From: a virus
Reading direction: 5' to 3' (one strand)
DNA length: 40,030 bases
IMG/VR virus record: IMGVR_UViG_3300030331_001607
Location: 1 to 40,030 of that record
Shown: positions 8,737 to 15,346 of the stretch, one piece after another
Layout of the letters: every line of letters starts with the position of its first letter
Numbering within the stretch: the first letter of the stretch is position 1
Position numbers and translations under genes: made by a program
The notes under the pieces: generated by a model
What the model saw: the letters and a program-made list of their open reading frames with translations, nothing else
Database searches by the model: none
What the model was told of the DNA's origin: nothing

Positions 8737-9287
8737 AAGTTTTTTTCTTCGAGTTTCTCAAGCTTTTGTAGCCATTCTTTTCTTTTTGTTTTCGTGTGTC
8801 TACCAGGTCCTAAAGGTTTTAATCCAACCTTCTTCGCACGACTTAGTAATTTTTTGGAGTCTAATTTCTGTTTATTCAATTTCTCTGTTGGCGATTGTTT
8901 ATTATTTTCTAAAAGCTCTGGTACTTCTTCTTCTACCTCAATAGTATTTTCAATTTTCCTACCACCCTCCAAAAATCTTTCAAAAGGACTTTCCACTTTA
9001 ACTTCTACATTTTTAATAAGCTTACCAGAGTGTTCTAATATTAATCTACCTGCTTGAACATTGCCATTAATGGCTTCTTTGTACATAGATTGTAATACAG
9101 AAGGTAGTTTTGCTCCAAATGATTGCATATAAGTTTGATACAAAGACTCAACGAACTCTTTATCACTTAACCAATTAGTTATAGTGTTCCTATGTACTCC
9201 AATCTCTTTAGAAATATCAACAAGAGTCATTTCTGGATTATTTACATAGATAGTAGCAAACTCTGCTTGTTTTTTATTTAGATTCAA
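8733..9287 (-). CDS. Terminase small subunit-like HTH protein
   Basis: A 184-residue protein with an N-terminal helix-turn-helix (QAEFATIYVNNPEMTLVDIS, then IGVHRNTITNWLSD), a central helical part (VLQSMYKEAINGNVQAGRLI) and a charged lysine-rich C-terminus. This is the layout of phBC6A51-type small terminase subunits, which bind the packaging site and load TerL. The start is a TTG sharing TTGA with the stop of the preceding 45-residue gene. It is encoded convergently to TerL rather than just upstream of it, which is unusual. A plain HTH regulator is the alternative. Confidence 0.7.
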   Translation of the reverse strand: MNLNKKQAEFATIYVNNPEMTLVDISKEIGVHRNTITNWLSDKEFVESLYQTYMQSFGAKLPSVLQSMYKEAINGNVQAGRLILEHSGKLIKNVEVKVESPFERFLEGGRKIENTIEVEEEVPELLENNKQSPTEKLNKQKLDSKKLLSRAKKVGLKPLGPGRHTKTKRKEWLQKLEKLEEKNF

Positions 9288-9421
9288 CCTTGACCTCTAT
9301 ATCTTTTTTTATAATGTTTTTTAGAAAGCTTATTTCCAAATTTTGTATTATGACTTCTGCCCTGTCTTGTTTTTTTCTTTCCATTTGTATGCCTTTTGAC
9401 TTGTGGTCTTAATCCTCTCAA
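9284..9421 (-). CDS. Tiny basic protein (45 residues)
   Basis: A short frame from a TTG at 9421 to TGA at 9284. The product is extremely basic (RGLRPQVKRHTNGKKKTRQG, then FGNKLSKKHYKKRYRGQG). Both ends are coupled by TTGA stop-start overlaps, to the zinc-ribbon gene upstream and TerS downstream, which is good evidence that it is translated. It probably binds nucleic acid or is a minor virion component. No family is recognised. Confidence 0.6.
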   Translation of the reverse strand: MRGLRPQVKRHTNGKKKTRQGRSHNTKFGNKLSKKHYKKRYRGQG

Positions 9422-9633
9422 ATTTCAGTCTCCCCTAAAACATCACTGTCTTTAAAATCAGAAAAATGCCCATTATAAACTTTAATCAATGGTTTACTAA
9501 AAACTCTCTTTGCTTTTACTTTGCCACATTCTTCGCAAGGATGTGTTATATCTTTGCTTCTATTTTCAACACTCATAATTGAACTGACAATCTTTTTGCA
9601 CTTACATCTGGTTATATATTCATAGATGGGCAT
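9418..9633 (-). CDS. FmdB-type zinc ribbon protein
   Basis: A 71-residue protein that opens MPIYEY, the hallmark of FmdB-family regulators, with CxC near residues 10-12 and CEEC near 33-36 to bind zinc. After the ribbon it has 'FSKPLIKVYNGHFSDFKDSD'. A second, diverged copy lies at 38566-38781 in the B series, next to capsid B. Phages often carry one such protein near head genes. Its function is not known, and both regulator and head-associated roles are possible. Clear AGGAG site. Confidence 0.75.
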   Translation of the reverse strand: MPIYEYITRCKCKKIVSSIMSVENRSKDITHPCEECGKVKAKRVFSKPLIKVYNGHFSDFKDSDVLGETEI

Positions 9634-9643
9634 TTATCTCTCC

Positions 9644-9799
9644 TTATTTTTTTAATGCTTTACGAACTTCTGCCCAAACTTCATCATCAAGTTTGTTAGA
9701 AGATTTAGCTACAAGGAAGTCTCCAACTTTTAGTAATACAGCGATTAAAACTTTTTCGCTTAATACACCAGTAAGCATTTTGCTAATAATAATGTTCAT
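9644..9799 (-). CDS. Small protein with amphipathic N-terminus (51 residues)
   Basis: The frame runs from an ATG at 9799, with an AGGAG site 5 bases upstream, to TAA at 9644. The product starts MNIIISKMLTGVLSEKVLIA and ends WAEVRKALKK, with one largely hydrophobic helix at residues 8-31. Similar short proteins occur in phage genomes near holin or head genes, but no function can be assigned here. Confidence 0.6.
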   Translation of the reverse strand: MNIIISKMLTGVLSEKVLIAVLLKVGDFLVAKSSNKLDDEVWAEVRKALKK

Positions 9800-9800
9800 A

Positions 9801-9962
9801 TTATCTCCTGCGTTTTTTCTTAATATCGTCTTTAGGACATTTGAGCATGTTTATGACCTTTGTTTGTTCAAAGCTACCAGTCTGCAATCCACAATGTAAT
9901 ATCTTGTTTTGTAAAGCTGCGTAGCTACATTTTTGTTTAATCATAGGACAAAACTCAAACAT
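9801..9962 (-). CDS. Small cysteine-containing protein (53 residues)
   Basis: The start is placed at the ATG at 9962, which shares TAATG with the upstream stop and has an AAAGGAG site. A longer frame to 10022 lacks a site. The product has four cysteines (FEFCPM, KCSYAA, HCGLQT, LKCPKDD) and a basic C-terminus KKKRRR, so a small zinc- or nucleic-acid-binding fold is possible. The 'CPM...GSFEQTKVINM.KCPKDD' pattern looks conserved in marine phages from memory. Function unknown. Confidence 0.55.
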   Translation of the reverse strand: MFEFCPMIKQKCSYAALQNKILHCGLQTGSFEQTKVINMLKCPKDDIKKKRRR

Positions 9963-10285
9963 TACCCTTTTCTCCTTTGACCTTTGCTTGGTTGTCGCTT
10001 CCTTCCACTTGGACCACTCCATAAGAATTTATCTGCCCAATATGCTGCCGACATTCTGCCTTTTTTTATATTAGCTGCATGTCTTGCTTTGAAGCTTTTA
10101 CGAGCTTCTGGACTATAGTTATGTCCATAGCCTTTAGCTCCAAATCTTATAAGCTTTAACTTATGTCCGCTTGATGCCAAAACAACTGCCTTTTTCTTTG
10201 GATGAGAAGGTGTCATTTTGGGCTTATTTACGCTTTTTAAGCCATAACGCTTGAGCATTGATTTTCTTTTGTCTGAATGTGCCAT
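9962..10285 (-). CDS. Conserved basic phage protein (107 residues)
   Basis: A lysine/arginine-rich protein with the core 'GAKGYGHNYSPEARKSFKAR', then HAANIKKGRMSAAYWADKFLW. The 'RFG...RKSFRARH......K..A.YW......W' pattern recurs in a small phage family of unknown function seen in many marine phages. No Shine-Dalgarno sequence is apparent before its ATG. It is the first gene of the leftward small-protein/TerS operon, and transcription must start in the non-coding region upstream. A nucleic-acid-binding or virion role is inferred from charge only. Confidence 0.65.
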   Translation of the reverse strand: MAHSDKRKSMLKRYGLKSVNKPKMTPSHPKKKAVVLASSGHKLKLIRFGAKGYGHNYSPEARKSFKARHAANIKKGRMSAAYWADKFLWSGPSGRKRQPSKGQRRKG

Positions 10286-10436
10286 ATAGCTTGAATTTAG
10301 GTAGGCGAATTGTTTTGTGCAACCTTGCGAATTTTATTTTGCCTTTTTTGTGGAGTGCGATATGTCTCCGAATCTGCTGCACTTATACGCCTCCAGGTGT
10401 CTCGATCAGGAGGATTTTAGGGCATATTTAAAAATC

Positions 10437-10453
10437 TTGCACATGTCAAAATG
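10437..10453 (+). repeat. 17-bp repeat TTGCACATGTCAAAATG, copy 1
   Basis: The identical 17-mer occurs in the same orientation at 14048-14064. The two copies lie in the two non-coding regions that bracket the amidoligase cassette, 3.6 kb apart. They could be binding sites for one regulator or replication protein, or scars of cassette insertion. Confidence 0.7.
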
Positions 10454-10709
10454 GCTTGAACTTTGTAGAGCGTTTTAAATCAGGAATGGAATTGTAAAAA
10501 ATGGAAGAGAGGGTTGAGCAAGTGAAAAAAAGCACAAAAAAGCACAAAAAAAATCAACAAAGTGCATACTGTTTTAACATTGTCTTAGTATAGGTAATTA
10601 AGAAGGAACTCTAAAGAGTTCAATGATAGCAATTACTCCTGGAAATTAGTTAAAATTGCTCCTCCTGGAGAACATAAAATAAACCTTCAAATATGTAGTA
10701 ATTCCAATA

Positions 10710-10725
10710 GAATATATATATATTC
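10710..10725. promoter_or_regulatory. Perfect AT palindrome upstream of cassette
   Basis: GAATATATATATATTC is a 16-base perfect palindrome about 40 bases before the first cassette start codon. It could be an operator or part of an AT-rich promoter. In AT-rich DNA a chance palindrome is possible. Confidence 0.3.
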
Positions 10726-10763
10726 TCTATATGATTAATGATAACAAAAAAAGAGGTTTAAAA

Positions 10764-11009
10764 ATGAAATTAATAAATATAATTCCAAGTGCTATTGCCT
10801 ATGGTTTTATGCTTTGTGCATTCATAGGCTTACTAGTTGGTTTTGCTTTTTTTCTTTTAGCAATATCCAAAAATGATTTTGCACTTTACATAATGGATAA
10901 TCCAATAAGTGTTCAATACTTTTTAGACTCATTAATTTTAATTGGGTCTTCAAGTTGGATGCTAATTATTGGATTATGGATTGAACTTAAAATAATTGGA
11001 AGAGGTTAA
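10764..11009 (+). CDS. Small two-helix membrane protein, first cassette gene
   Basis: 81 residues with two strongly hydrophobic segments: about 8-35 (AYGFMLCAFIGLLVGFAFFL) and about 55-75 (LDSLILIGSSSWMLIIGLWI). The start is placed at the ATG at 10764, eight bases after AAGAGG. An ATG 33 bases earlier has no ribosome site. It is 2 bases from the amidoligase start, so it belongs to the same transcript. This suggests that the cassette acts at, or is anchored to, the membrane. No family is recognised. Confidence 0.65.
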   Translation: MKLINIIPSAIAYGFMLCAFIGLLVGFAFFLLAISKNDFALYIMDNPISVQYFLDSLILIGSSSWMLIIGLWIELKIIGRG

Positions 11010-11011
11010 AA

Positions 11012-12658
11012 ATGATTAAGGAATATAAAAATAACTCAAATGAATATGATGCATTGACTATGTCTAGGCTATGTAAACAAAACCACCAAAGCAATAATGG
11101 TGTATCGATAATTCTTTATGGAAACTATTACTTTAATGAAGATTCACATGTTGGAGAATATAAAAAATTCTTCATTCATAAAGGTTCATTAAAGAGTAGT
11201 GAAAATAGTGTATTTAAATATATTGGAGATACAATTACCACTAATGAATGGTTATGTCAAGAATATGATAAAGAAAATAGAACTTTTAAATTTAATGGAA
11301 TGGAGTCTAATTATCCAAAGCATCTAGAATACTTTAAAAATGAAACTATACATTATTGGGTATTGACTAAAGAAGTTTTAAATGTAGTTGATTTTCGATA
11401 TGATGATGATGAACCCTATGCAAAAGCTTTGCCATTACAATTTAAAAAGTTAAGAAGCATACATTTTTGTAAATCTTGTGAAAGTCATTTTAAGACTACT
11501 TGTCAATGTTTAAAAAAATCTAATTCAAGAGGTAATTATTCATATAACAATATTGTCTTTTGTGATGTGCAAGATAAGTTAGATATTACAAGTGTTAATC
11601 AATCTATTAATGAAACCTTAATGAACAACAAAACCTTCTTGGGTTTTGAATGGGAGCTAGGTTTTACAAAAAGTAGATATTCGACCAATGATATTAGTTT
11701 AGCATTTTATAGACATGTTAAAAATAAAGATATAAATCTTTTTAATATGTTTGGCGATAATATGGAAGATAGCACAATAAGCGACCACTATAGTAAAGGT
11801 AGTGAAATTGGGTCAAATGTTTTCTCCTTTGACTTCTACAATAAATATCAAACTCAAATTGAAGAGGTTTCTGAATTTGCAAACCAATCAGAAATATTTG
11901 GAGATAAGTTAGGATTTCACATTAACATAAGTAGAGATAGTTTTGATGGTGCTAATCACATTCAAAGATTTTTAACTTTGGCCTATTCAAGTGTAGAGGT
12001 CTTAGTTAAGTTGAGTGGTAGAAGAGATGGAGGTCGAAATATGCAAAATTATGCACAAGTTCAAGTTCCTTATGGATATGGCTCAATGAAATTTGGGCAA
12101 ATCAATAGAGGTTTGACAAGTCAAAGAAAGATAAAAAAGTTGGCTATGGATGTTTTTCAAGGTAATTCAATAGGCGATAAATATTGTTGGTTTGCTTTTC
12201 ACAAATCCAATGTGATTGAATATAGATTACCATCATCCTCCACTGATAGTGTTGGAGATATTTTCTCAAAAACTTGTAGGCATCTAGAGTTGGTTTTTGG
12301 ATTAGTTGAATATTCCAGGCACTACAATTTAAGAAATATGCGTTTTGATAAGTTCTTAGAATATCTTTCAAGAAATGAAGTCTATACAAATATTTACAAT
12401 GCCATTGTAAGTAATGAAAGTGTAATGGATTTAATTGAGAAGTCTACTCAATTTGCAAAACAAATAAATCTTCAAAAACCAGATTTAGAAGTTGAAGATG
12501 TTAATTTAGATGATAAGCATTTAGAAAAAATGGAAGATGATTTTAAGAAATTTTTGAAGGATGCAAAATCAATCCATGAAGTTGATGATGAAACTAAAGT
12601 CATTAAAGAACAACATAATAAGAAAATAAAACCAAGAAAAAAAAGAGGAGATAAATAA
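11012..12658 (+). CDS. Predicted amidoligase (GCS-like COOH-NH2 ligase)
   Basis: A 548-residue protein. The catalytic part shows the ordered motifs of the phage amidoligase family (PF12224-like, glutamine-synthetase/GCS fold): GFEWELGF (211-218, metal-binding E213 and E215), KGSEIGSNVFSF (about 262-273, E265), GFHINISRDSF (301-311, H303) and NVIEYRLP (400-407, E403 and R405). Enzymes of this fold use ATP to join a carboxylate to an amine. An N-terminal ~200-residue region is unassigned and contains a cysteine cluster (CKSCESHFKTTCQC, 153-166) that may bind zinc. The C-terminus is a charged coil ending in KKIKPRKKRGDK. Two bases after its stop starts a class-II glutamine amidotransferase, a logical ammonia donor. 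The substrate is unknown. Confidence 0.75.
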   Translation: MIKEYKNNSNEYDALTMSRLCKQNHQSNNGVSIILYGNYYFNEDSHVGEYKKFFIHKGSLKSSENSVFKYIGDTITTNEWLCQEYDKENRTFKFNGMESNYPKHLEYFKNETIHYWVLTKEVLNVVDFRYDDDEPYAKALPLQFKKLRSIHFCKSCESHFKTTCQCLKKSNSRGNYSYNNIVFCDVQDKLDITSVNQSINETLMNNKTFLGFEWELGFTKSRYSTNDISLAFYRHVKNKDINLFNMFGDNMEDSTISDHYSKGSEIGSNVFSFDFYNKYQTQIEEVSEFANQSEIFGDKLGFHINISRDSFDGANHIQRFLTLAYSSVEVLVKLSGRRDGGRNMQNYAQVQVPYGYGSMKFGQINRGLTSQRKIKKLAMDVFQGNSIGDKYCWFAFHKSNVIEYRLPSSSTDSVGDIFSKTCRHLELVFGLVEYSRHYNLRNMRFDKFLEYLSRNEVYTNIYNAIVSNESVMDLIEKSTQFAKQINLQKPDLEVEDVNLDDKHLEKMEDDFKKFLKDAKSIHEVDDETKVIKEQHNKKIKPRKKRGDK

Positions 12659-12659
12659 T

Positions 12660-13304
12660 ATGTGTGTAGCGATATTAAAAACCAAAGGAAGTAAAATAAC
12701 AAAAGATGAATTATCACAATGTTGGGAGACCAATGATGATGGTGGTGGCTATGCTTTTGCTAAAGATGGCAAACTTTTTGTTAAAAGAAGTCTGGATAAA
12801 GATGAATTTATTTCATCTTTACTAAAGTCAATAAAGACTTTTGATGCAAACTATTTAATACACTTTAGAATTGCTACAAGTGGAACTATAGATATGCTAT
12901 CAAATTGCCATCCATTCGCCATTGATAAAAACAATGTCTTTTGTCATAATGGAGTAATGGACAATGTTCAATCAAATAATAAAATATCTGATACAAGATT
13001 CTTCAATAAAGATATTTTACAACAAATGAATTTTGATTTTAAAAATCATTCACATTTAAAATTAATTGAAGAGTTTATTGGAATTGGCAATAAGTTAATC
13101 TTCTTAAATAAAAGTGGTCATTACAAGATTGCAAATGAAGCTATTGGAACTTGGCAAAATGGTGTTTGGTTTTCAAACCTCAATCATTCTTGTAATTACA
13201 AAAGATACAAAATTAAAACCTATGAAGATTGGTATGAAGATAGCACAATTAATCAATTTCAATTAAGACCAATGAAAACAAAAACAAAAAAGAAGGAGGT
13301 GTAG
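12660..13304 (+). CDS. Class-II glutamine amidotransferase (Ntn hydrolase)
   Basis: A 214-residue protein starting MCVAI, so removal of Met exposes the N-terminal nucleophile Cys2. It carries the family's other landmarks in order: HFRIATSGTID (68-78) with NCHPF (82-86), the CHNGVMDN loop (95-102), SDTRFF (110-115), NKLIFLN (144-150) and VWFSNLN (169-175). Such domains hydrolyse glutamine and pass ammonia to a partner. Here the partner is very likely the amidoligase 2 bases upstream. It is a free-standing single domain, not fused to a synthetase as in GlmS or PurF. AGAGGAG site at the end of the upstream gene. Confidence 0.85.
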   Translation: MCVAILKTKGSKITKDELSQCWETNDDGGGYAFAKDGKLFVKRSLDKDEFISSLLKSIKTFDANYLIHFRIATSGTIDMLSNCHPFAIDKNNVFCHNGVMDNVQSNNKISDTRFFNKDILQQMNFDFKNHSHLKLIEEFIGIGNKLIFLNKSGHYKIANEAIGTWQNGVWFSNLNHSCNYKRYKIKTYEDWYEDSTINQFQLRPMKTKTKKKEV

Positions 13305-13305
13305 A

Positions 13306-13521
13306 ATGTCTATTGATAGGGAGCAATTAAACCATCCAAGAGACCATCGAAATGCCTTTAGGCACACTTCATCAAGTTTAGAAGATTGTTTAACAATCAT
13401 TTCTGAGACTGGTGGAGTTGATGAAGCAAAAGACTATTTGGATGAAGACCAAGCGAGACACATTGATAAAGTTCTAGAATTATCAAAACATCTAAATTGG
13501 TATAATCAATTTGAAGAGTAG
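13306..13521 (+). CDS. Small protein closing the amidoligase cassette
   Basis: A 71-residue acidic protein (VDEAKDYLDEDQARHIDKVL region) predicted to be helical. It starts 2 bases after the amidotransferase stop with an AAGGAGG site in the previous gene, and is followed directly by a strong terminator, so it is the last gene of the unit. No family is recognised. It could be a small carrier or substrate peptide for the ligase, but nothing in the sequence proves it. Confidence 0.6.
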   Translation: MSIDREQLNHPRDHRNAFRHTSSSLEDCLTIISETGGVDEAKDYLDEDQARHIDKVLELSKHLNWYNQFEE

Positions 13522-13549
13522 TTATCATTAATCAAACTCTTCTAAAAAG

Positions 13550-13576
13550 ATGCCCTCTTTTGAGGGCATTTTTTTT
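13550..13576 (+). terminator. Rho-independent terminator of the cassette
   Basis: ATGCCCTC and GAGGGCAT pair perfectly (8 bp) around TTTT and are followed by a run of T. It is placed 28 bases after the last cassette stop codon. This is the clearest intrinsic terminator in the window. Confidence 0.9.
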
Positions 13577-13580
13577 ACAT

Positions 13581-13628
13581 AAAATCCATCAAAAACACTA
13601 AAAAACCTTAATACCAAAGTTCACTTAA
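13581..13628 (+). repeat. 48-bp direct repeat, copy 1
   Basis: It begins AAAATCCATCAAAA and ends CAAAGTTCACTTAA, and matches 13677-13724 at 44 of 48 positions. The two copies start 96 bases apart. A related CATTTTAAAGG word recurs between and after them. Confidence 0.85.
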
Positions 13629-13676
13629 AGTCATTTTAAAGCTTTTTAAGGGCATTTTAGAAGGTCAATTTTTAGT

Positions 13677-13724
13677 AAAATCCATCAAAATTAGTAAAAA
13701 ACCTTAATATCAAAGTTCACTTAA
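13677..13724 (+). repeat. 48-bp direct repeat, copy 2
   Basis: Second copy of the repeat at 13581-13628, with four substitutions and no gap. Spacing and lack of coding potential suggest protein-binding iterons. Confidence 0.85.
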
Positions 13725-13860
13725 TCAAAAGAAAATGGATTTTAAAGGCATTTTAAAGGCTTGTTTTTTCACATTTTTGATAAAAAAATAGCATTCCTGG
13801 AGTTCTTAGGAGCAAAAAATAAGAATGAAAATCTAAAAAAATGCACTACGGTCGCTTCAA

Positions 13861-13965
13861 AAAATGTGCAAAAATCAAATTGCTGCAAGATTTAAAATCA
13901 AATTTTCTGGATCCGGAGTGGCGTTCCTGATCCGGAGACCTGAAAAAATTTGATTTGCACATTTT
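13861..13965. repeat. Inverted repeat enclosing a paired GATC motif
   Basis: AAAATGTGCAAAAATCAAATT (13861-13881) is the inverse, with a two-base bulge, of AATTTGATTTGCACATTTT (13947-13965). Between the arms lie CTGGATCCGGAG (13907-13918) and CTGATCCGGAG (13927-13937), near-copies 19 bases apart. Their GATC sites are two of the three in genome A. The element could form a cruciform or bind a dimeric protein. Confidence 0.75.
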
Positions 13966-14003
13966 CAAAAATTTCAAAATTTCAAAAATTCAAAAATTTA
14001 AAA

Positions 14004-14033
14004 TTCCTGGAAGTTCCTGGAAGTTCCTGGAAG
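14004..14033 (+). repeat. Three tandem TTCCTGGAAG iterons
   Basis: Three exact 10-bp units in a row, each nearly palindromic around its centre, then a degenerate TTCTAAG. A 10-bp period puts each unit on the same face of the helix. Single CTCCTGGA or TTCCTGGA words also occur in region 1 and near 13795. Confidence 0.85.
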
Positions 14034-14047
14034 TTCTAAGATTTTTA

Positions 14048-14064
14048 TTGCACATGTCAAAATG
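14048..14064 (+). repeat. 17-bp repeat TTGCACATGTCAAAATG, copy 2
   Basis: Exact copy of 10437-10453, in the same orientation, on the far side of the amidoligase cassette. Confidence 0.7.
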
Positions 14065-14201
14065 TCCAAAAAAACCGTATTTTTTTTACAAAAAATTAGA
14101 AACGCTGCTCCTTATCCCAGTTTGTAGTAATTTTTTTACTGTTATTTCATTGGAGAAATATGGCGAGATGTGATGTTTTTTATACTTTGCTGCAAATTTA
14201 A

Positions 14202-14230
14202 TTGACTTTATACCCCCCCTATATCTAAAT
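14202..14230 (+). promoter_or_regulatory. Possible early promoter
   Basis: TTGACT lies 17 bases before CTAAAT, about 35 bases ahead of the first early gene. The spacing and the -35 word fit a sigma-70-like promoter, but the -10 is poor. Another AT box, TGTATATATT, lies just after. Confidence 0.3.
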
Positions 14231-14265
14231 TGTATATATTATGAATAACAATAGAGGAGAGAGTG

Positions 14266-14478
14266 ATGAAATTTATAATTACATTTGAAGATAAAATAAA
14301 AGCAATCATAAAACAAACTAAAGAAGAGTTGGAAAAAGATTTTGGACAATCTTATGATGATATGCATGATTGTTATCTTAAAAATAGTTATGAAACTCCA
14401 ATGGACTATCATAGTGGAGTTGGCTATGTTGAAGGAATGGAACGAGTGTTAAGAGTAAAAAAGAAAGGGTGGGCGTAA
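14266..14478 (+). CDS. Early small protein of unknown function
   Basis: 70 residues, starting MKFIITFEDKIKAIIKQTKE, helical and charged with a DMHDCY centre and a basic end (RVKKKGWA). ATG at 14266 is chosen because AGAGGAG lies 7 bases upstream. A GTG just before it is possible. It is the first gene of the rightward early operon, right after the putative origin. No family is recognised. Confidence 0.6.
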   Translation: MKFIITFEDKIKAIIKQTKEELEKDFGQSYDDMHDCYLKNSYETPMDYHSGVGYVEGMERVLRVKKKGWA

Positions 14479-14479
14479 A

Positions 14480-14767
14480 ATGCAAGTGAGTTTAGAAAAA
14501 TTACAAGACATTGTTATAAATTCAAATGGCAAATTGTTTAGTGCAAGTTTTATAAAGAAGGATGGTAGCACAAGAGACATTTTGTGTCGTTTAGGTGTTA
14601 AGTCTTATATTAAGGGAACTGGAAAGCCCTCTTATGCACTAAAAAAAGATAATCCCTACCAGTTAGTCTTTGATTTTAACAAAAAAGGTTATCGTGTTAT
14701 AAATATGGAAACTTTGTTTAAAATTAAATTTCAACAAATTACTTATATATTGGAGGATGTAAAATGA
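14480..14767 (+). CDS. SH3 beta-barrel-like small phage protein
   Basis: A 95-residue protein. Its core (FSASFIKKDGSTRDILCRLG, then YQLVFDFNKKGYRVINMETL) matches a small family common in phage early regions, annotated as an SH3 beta-barrel fold: a 'F.V.F.KKDGS.R....RLGV' strand pair, then 'L..V.D..K.GYR.I....'. Its role is unknown; a nucleic-acid-binding or regulatory role is plausible. It starts 1 base after the previous stop and overlaps the next gene by 4 bases. Confidence 0.65.
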   Translation: MQVSLEKLQDIVINSNGKLFSASFIKKDGSTRDILCRLGVKSYIKGTGKPSYALKKDNPYQLVFDFNKKGYRVINMETLFKIKFQQITYILEDVK

Positions 14768-14979
14768 AAGTAGGAAACTTAAGCCAAGAAGAAACTAATC
14801 AATTACATAATTTATTGGACAAAGCATGTATTCTTTGGCAATACTATGAAAAAGAACATGTTGATTCAGATATGTCAAATAAAGAATGGGAGCAATTTGT
14901 TAGTATAAATAAAGAAGTTTTTTCTGATGGGTGTATGTCAGTGTTAATGAACGATTTAGATTATGAGGAGATAAAATAA
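14764..14979 (+). CDS. Early small acidic protein
   Basis: 71 residues, acidic and helical (NLSQEETNQLHNLLDKACIL onward), ending DLDYEEIK. ATG overlaps the previous stop (ATGA), and its TAA is shared with the next ATG (TAATG), so it is tightly coupled in the operon. No family is recognised. Confidence 0.6.
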   Translation: MKVGNLSQEETNQLHNLLDKACILWQYYEKEHVDSDMSNKEWEQFVSINKEVFSDGCMSVLMNDLDYEEIK

Positions 14980-15113
14980 TGCAACACTATTGGTATGATG
15001 CAGATGCAGACATTAGATACATAGCATGTTTGCAAACAGATGAATTTATTTTATTAATTATATTACCAATCTTATGTTGGGAGGTATGCAAATGGTTTTG
15101 GAGGTTAAAATGA
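14979..15113 (+). CDS. Tiny membrane-type protein (44 residues)
   Basis: A frame from ATG 14979, sharing TAATG with the previous gene, to TGA 15113. A polar start (MQHYWYDADADIRYIA) is followed by a hydrophobic helix (FILLIILPILCW) and a short basic tail. A single-pass membrane peptide is likely. Stop-start overlaps at both ends support translation. Confidence 0.5.
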   Translation: MQHYWYDADADIRYIACLQTDEFILLIILPILCWEVCKWFWRLK

Positions 15114-15346
15114 GTAAAGAATATTCAGACAGACAAATCAATTCAATGATTACTTTTTTAAGAGTAAATAAAATTGCAGAAGTTCAATACATTGATAGAC
15201 AATTTGTAGACTCTGATGTGAAAAGAGGTGTTGATAGTGGAGACTTTACTTTTTATGATTACATAAGTAATTCACATCTTACAATTCAACAAGTCATTAG
15301 CAGTGCTATTGATTCTGGGTGGAAAGAGGATTGGGTGGTATCATGA
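15110..15346 (+). CDS. Early small protein of unknown function
   Basis: 78 residues. The start is taken as ATG 15110, which overlaps the previous stop (ATGA) and follows TTGGAGG at good spacing. An earlier in-frame start at 15074 would overlap the 44-residue gene. The product (MSKEYSDRQINSMITFLRVN...) is a mixed helix/strand protein ending GWKEDWVVS. Function unknown. Confidence 0.6.
   Translation: MSKEYSDRQINSMITFLRVNKIAEVQYIDRQFVDSDVKRGVDSGDFTFYDYISNSHLTIQQVISSAIDSGWKEDWVVS

Larger units (their letters stand above)
10286..10763. promoter_or_regulatory. Divergent non-coding control region 1
   Basis: About 480 bases without a convincing gene lie between a leftward and a rightward operon. 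It holds CTCCAGGTGTCTCGATCAGG, one of only three GATC sites in genome A (10404-10407). Also present are copies of CTCCTGGA near 10637 and 10670, a 17-bp sequence repeated in non-coding region 2, and a perfect 16-base palindrome at 10710-10725 just before the cassette. Promoters for both operons must lie here. I found no tRNA. Confidence 0.6.
13577..14265. other. Repeat-rich non-coding region 2, candidate replication origin
   Basis: About 690 bases with no credible gene and dense structure: a 48-base direct repeat (13581-13628 and 13677-13724), an inverted repeat flanking two GATC sites (13861-13965), an A/T-rich run of TTCAAAAATTT-type words (13963-14000), three tandem TTCCTGGAAG units (14004-14033), the 17-bp repeat shared with region 1, and a run of seven C at 14213-14219. 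Iterons beside an AT-rich unwinding stretch are typical of phage and plasmid origins. The early replication genes start directly after it. Confidence 0.6.

Noticed and set aside
10286-10440. tRNA-like words (CTCCGAATCTGC) in non-coding region 1
   Set aside because: No cloverleaf with acceptor, D and anticodon arms could be formed on either strand.
13955-14173. Plus-strand frame of 72 codons in non-coding region 2
   Set aside because: It is made from the TTCAAAAATTT and TTCCTGGAAG repeats, has no ribosome site, and looks accidental.
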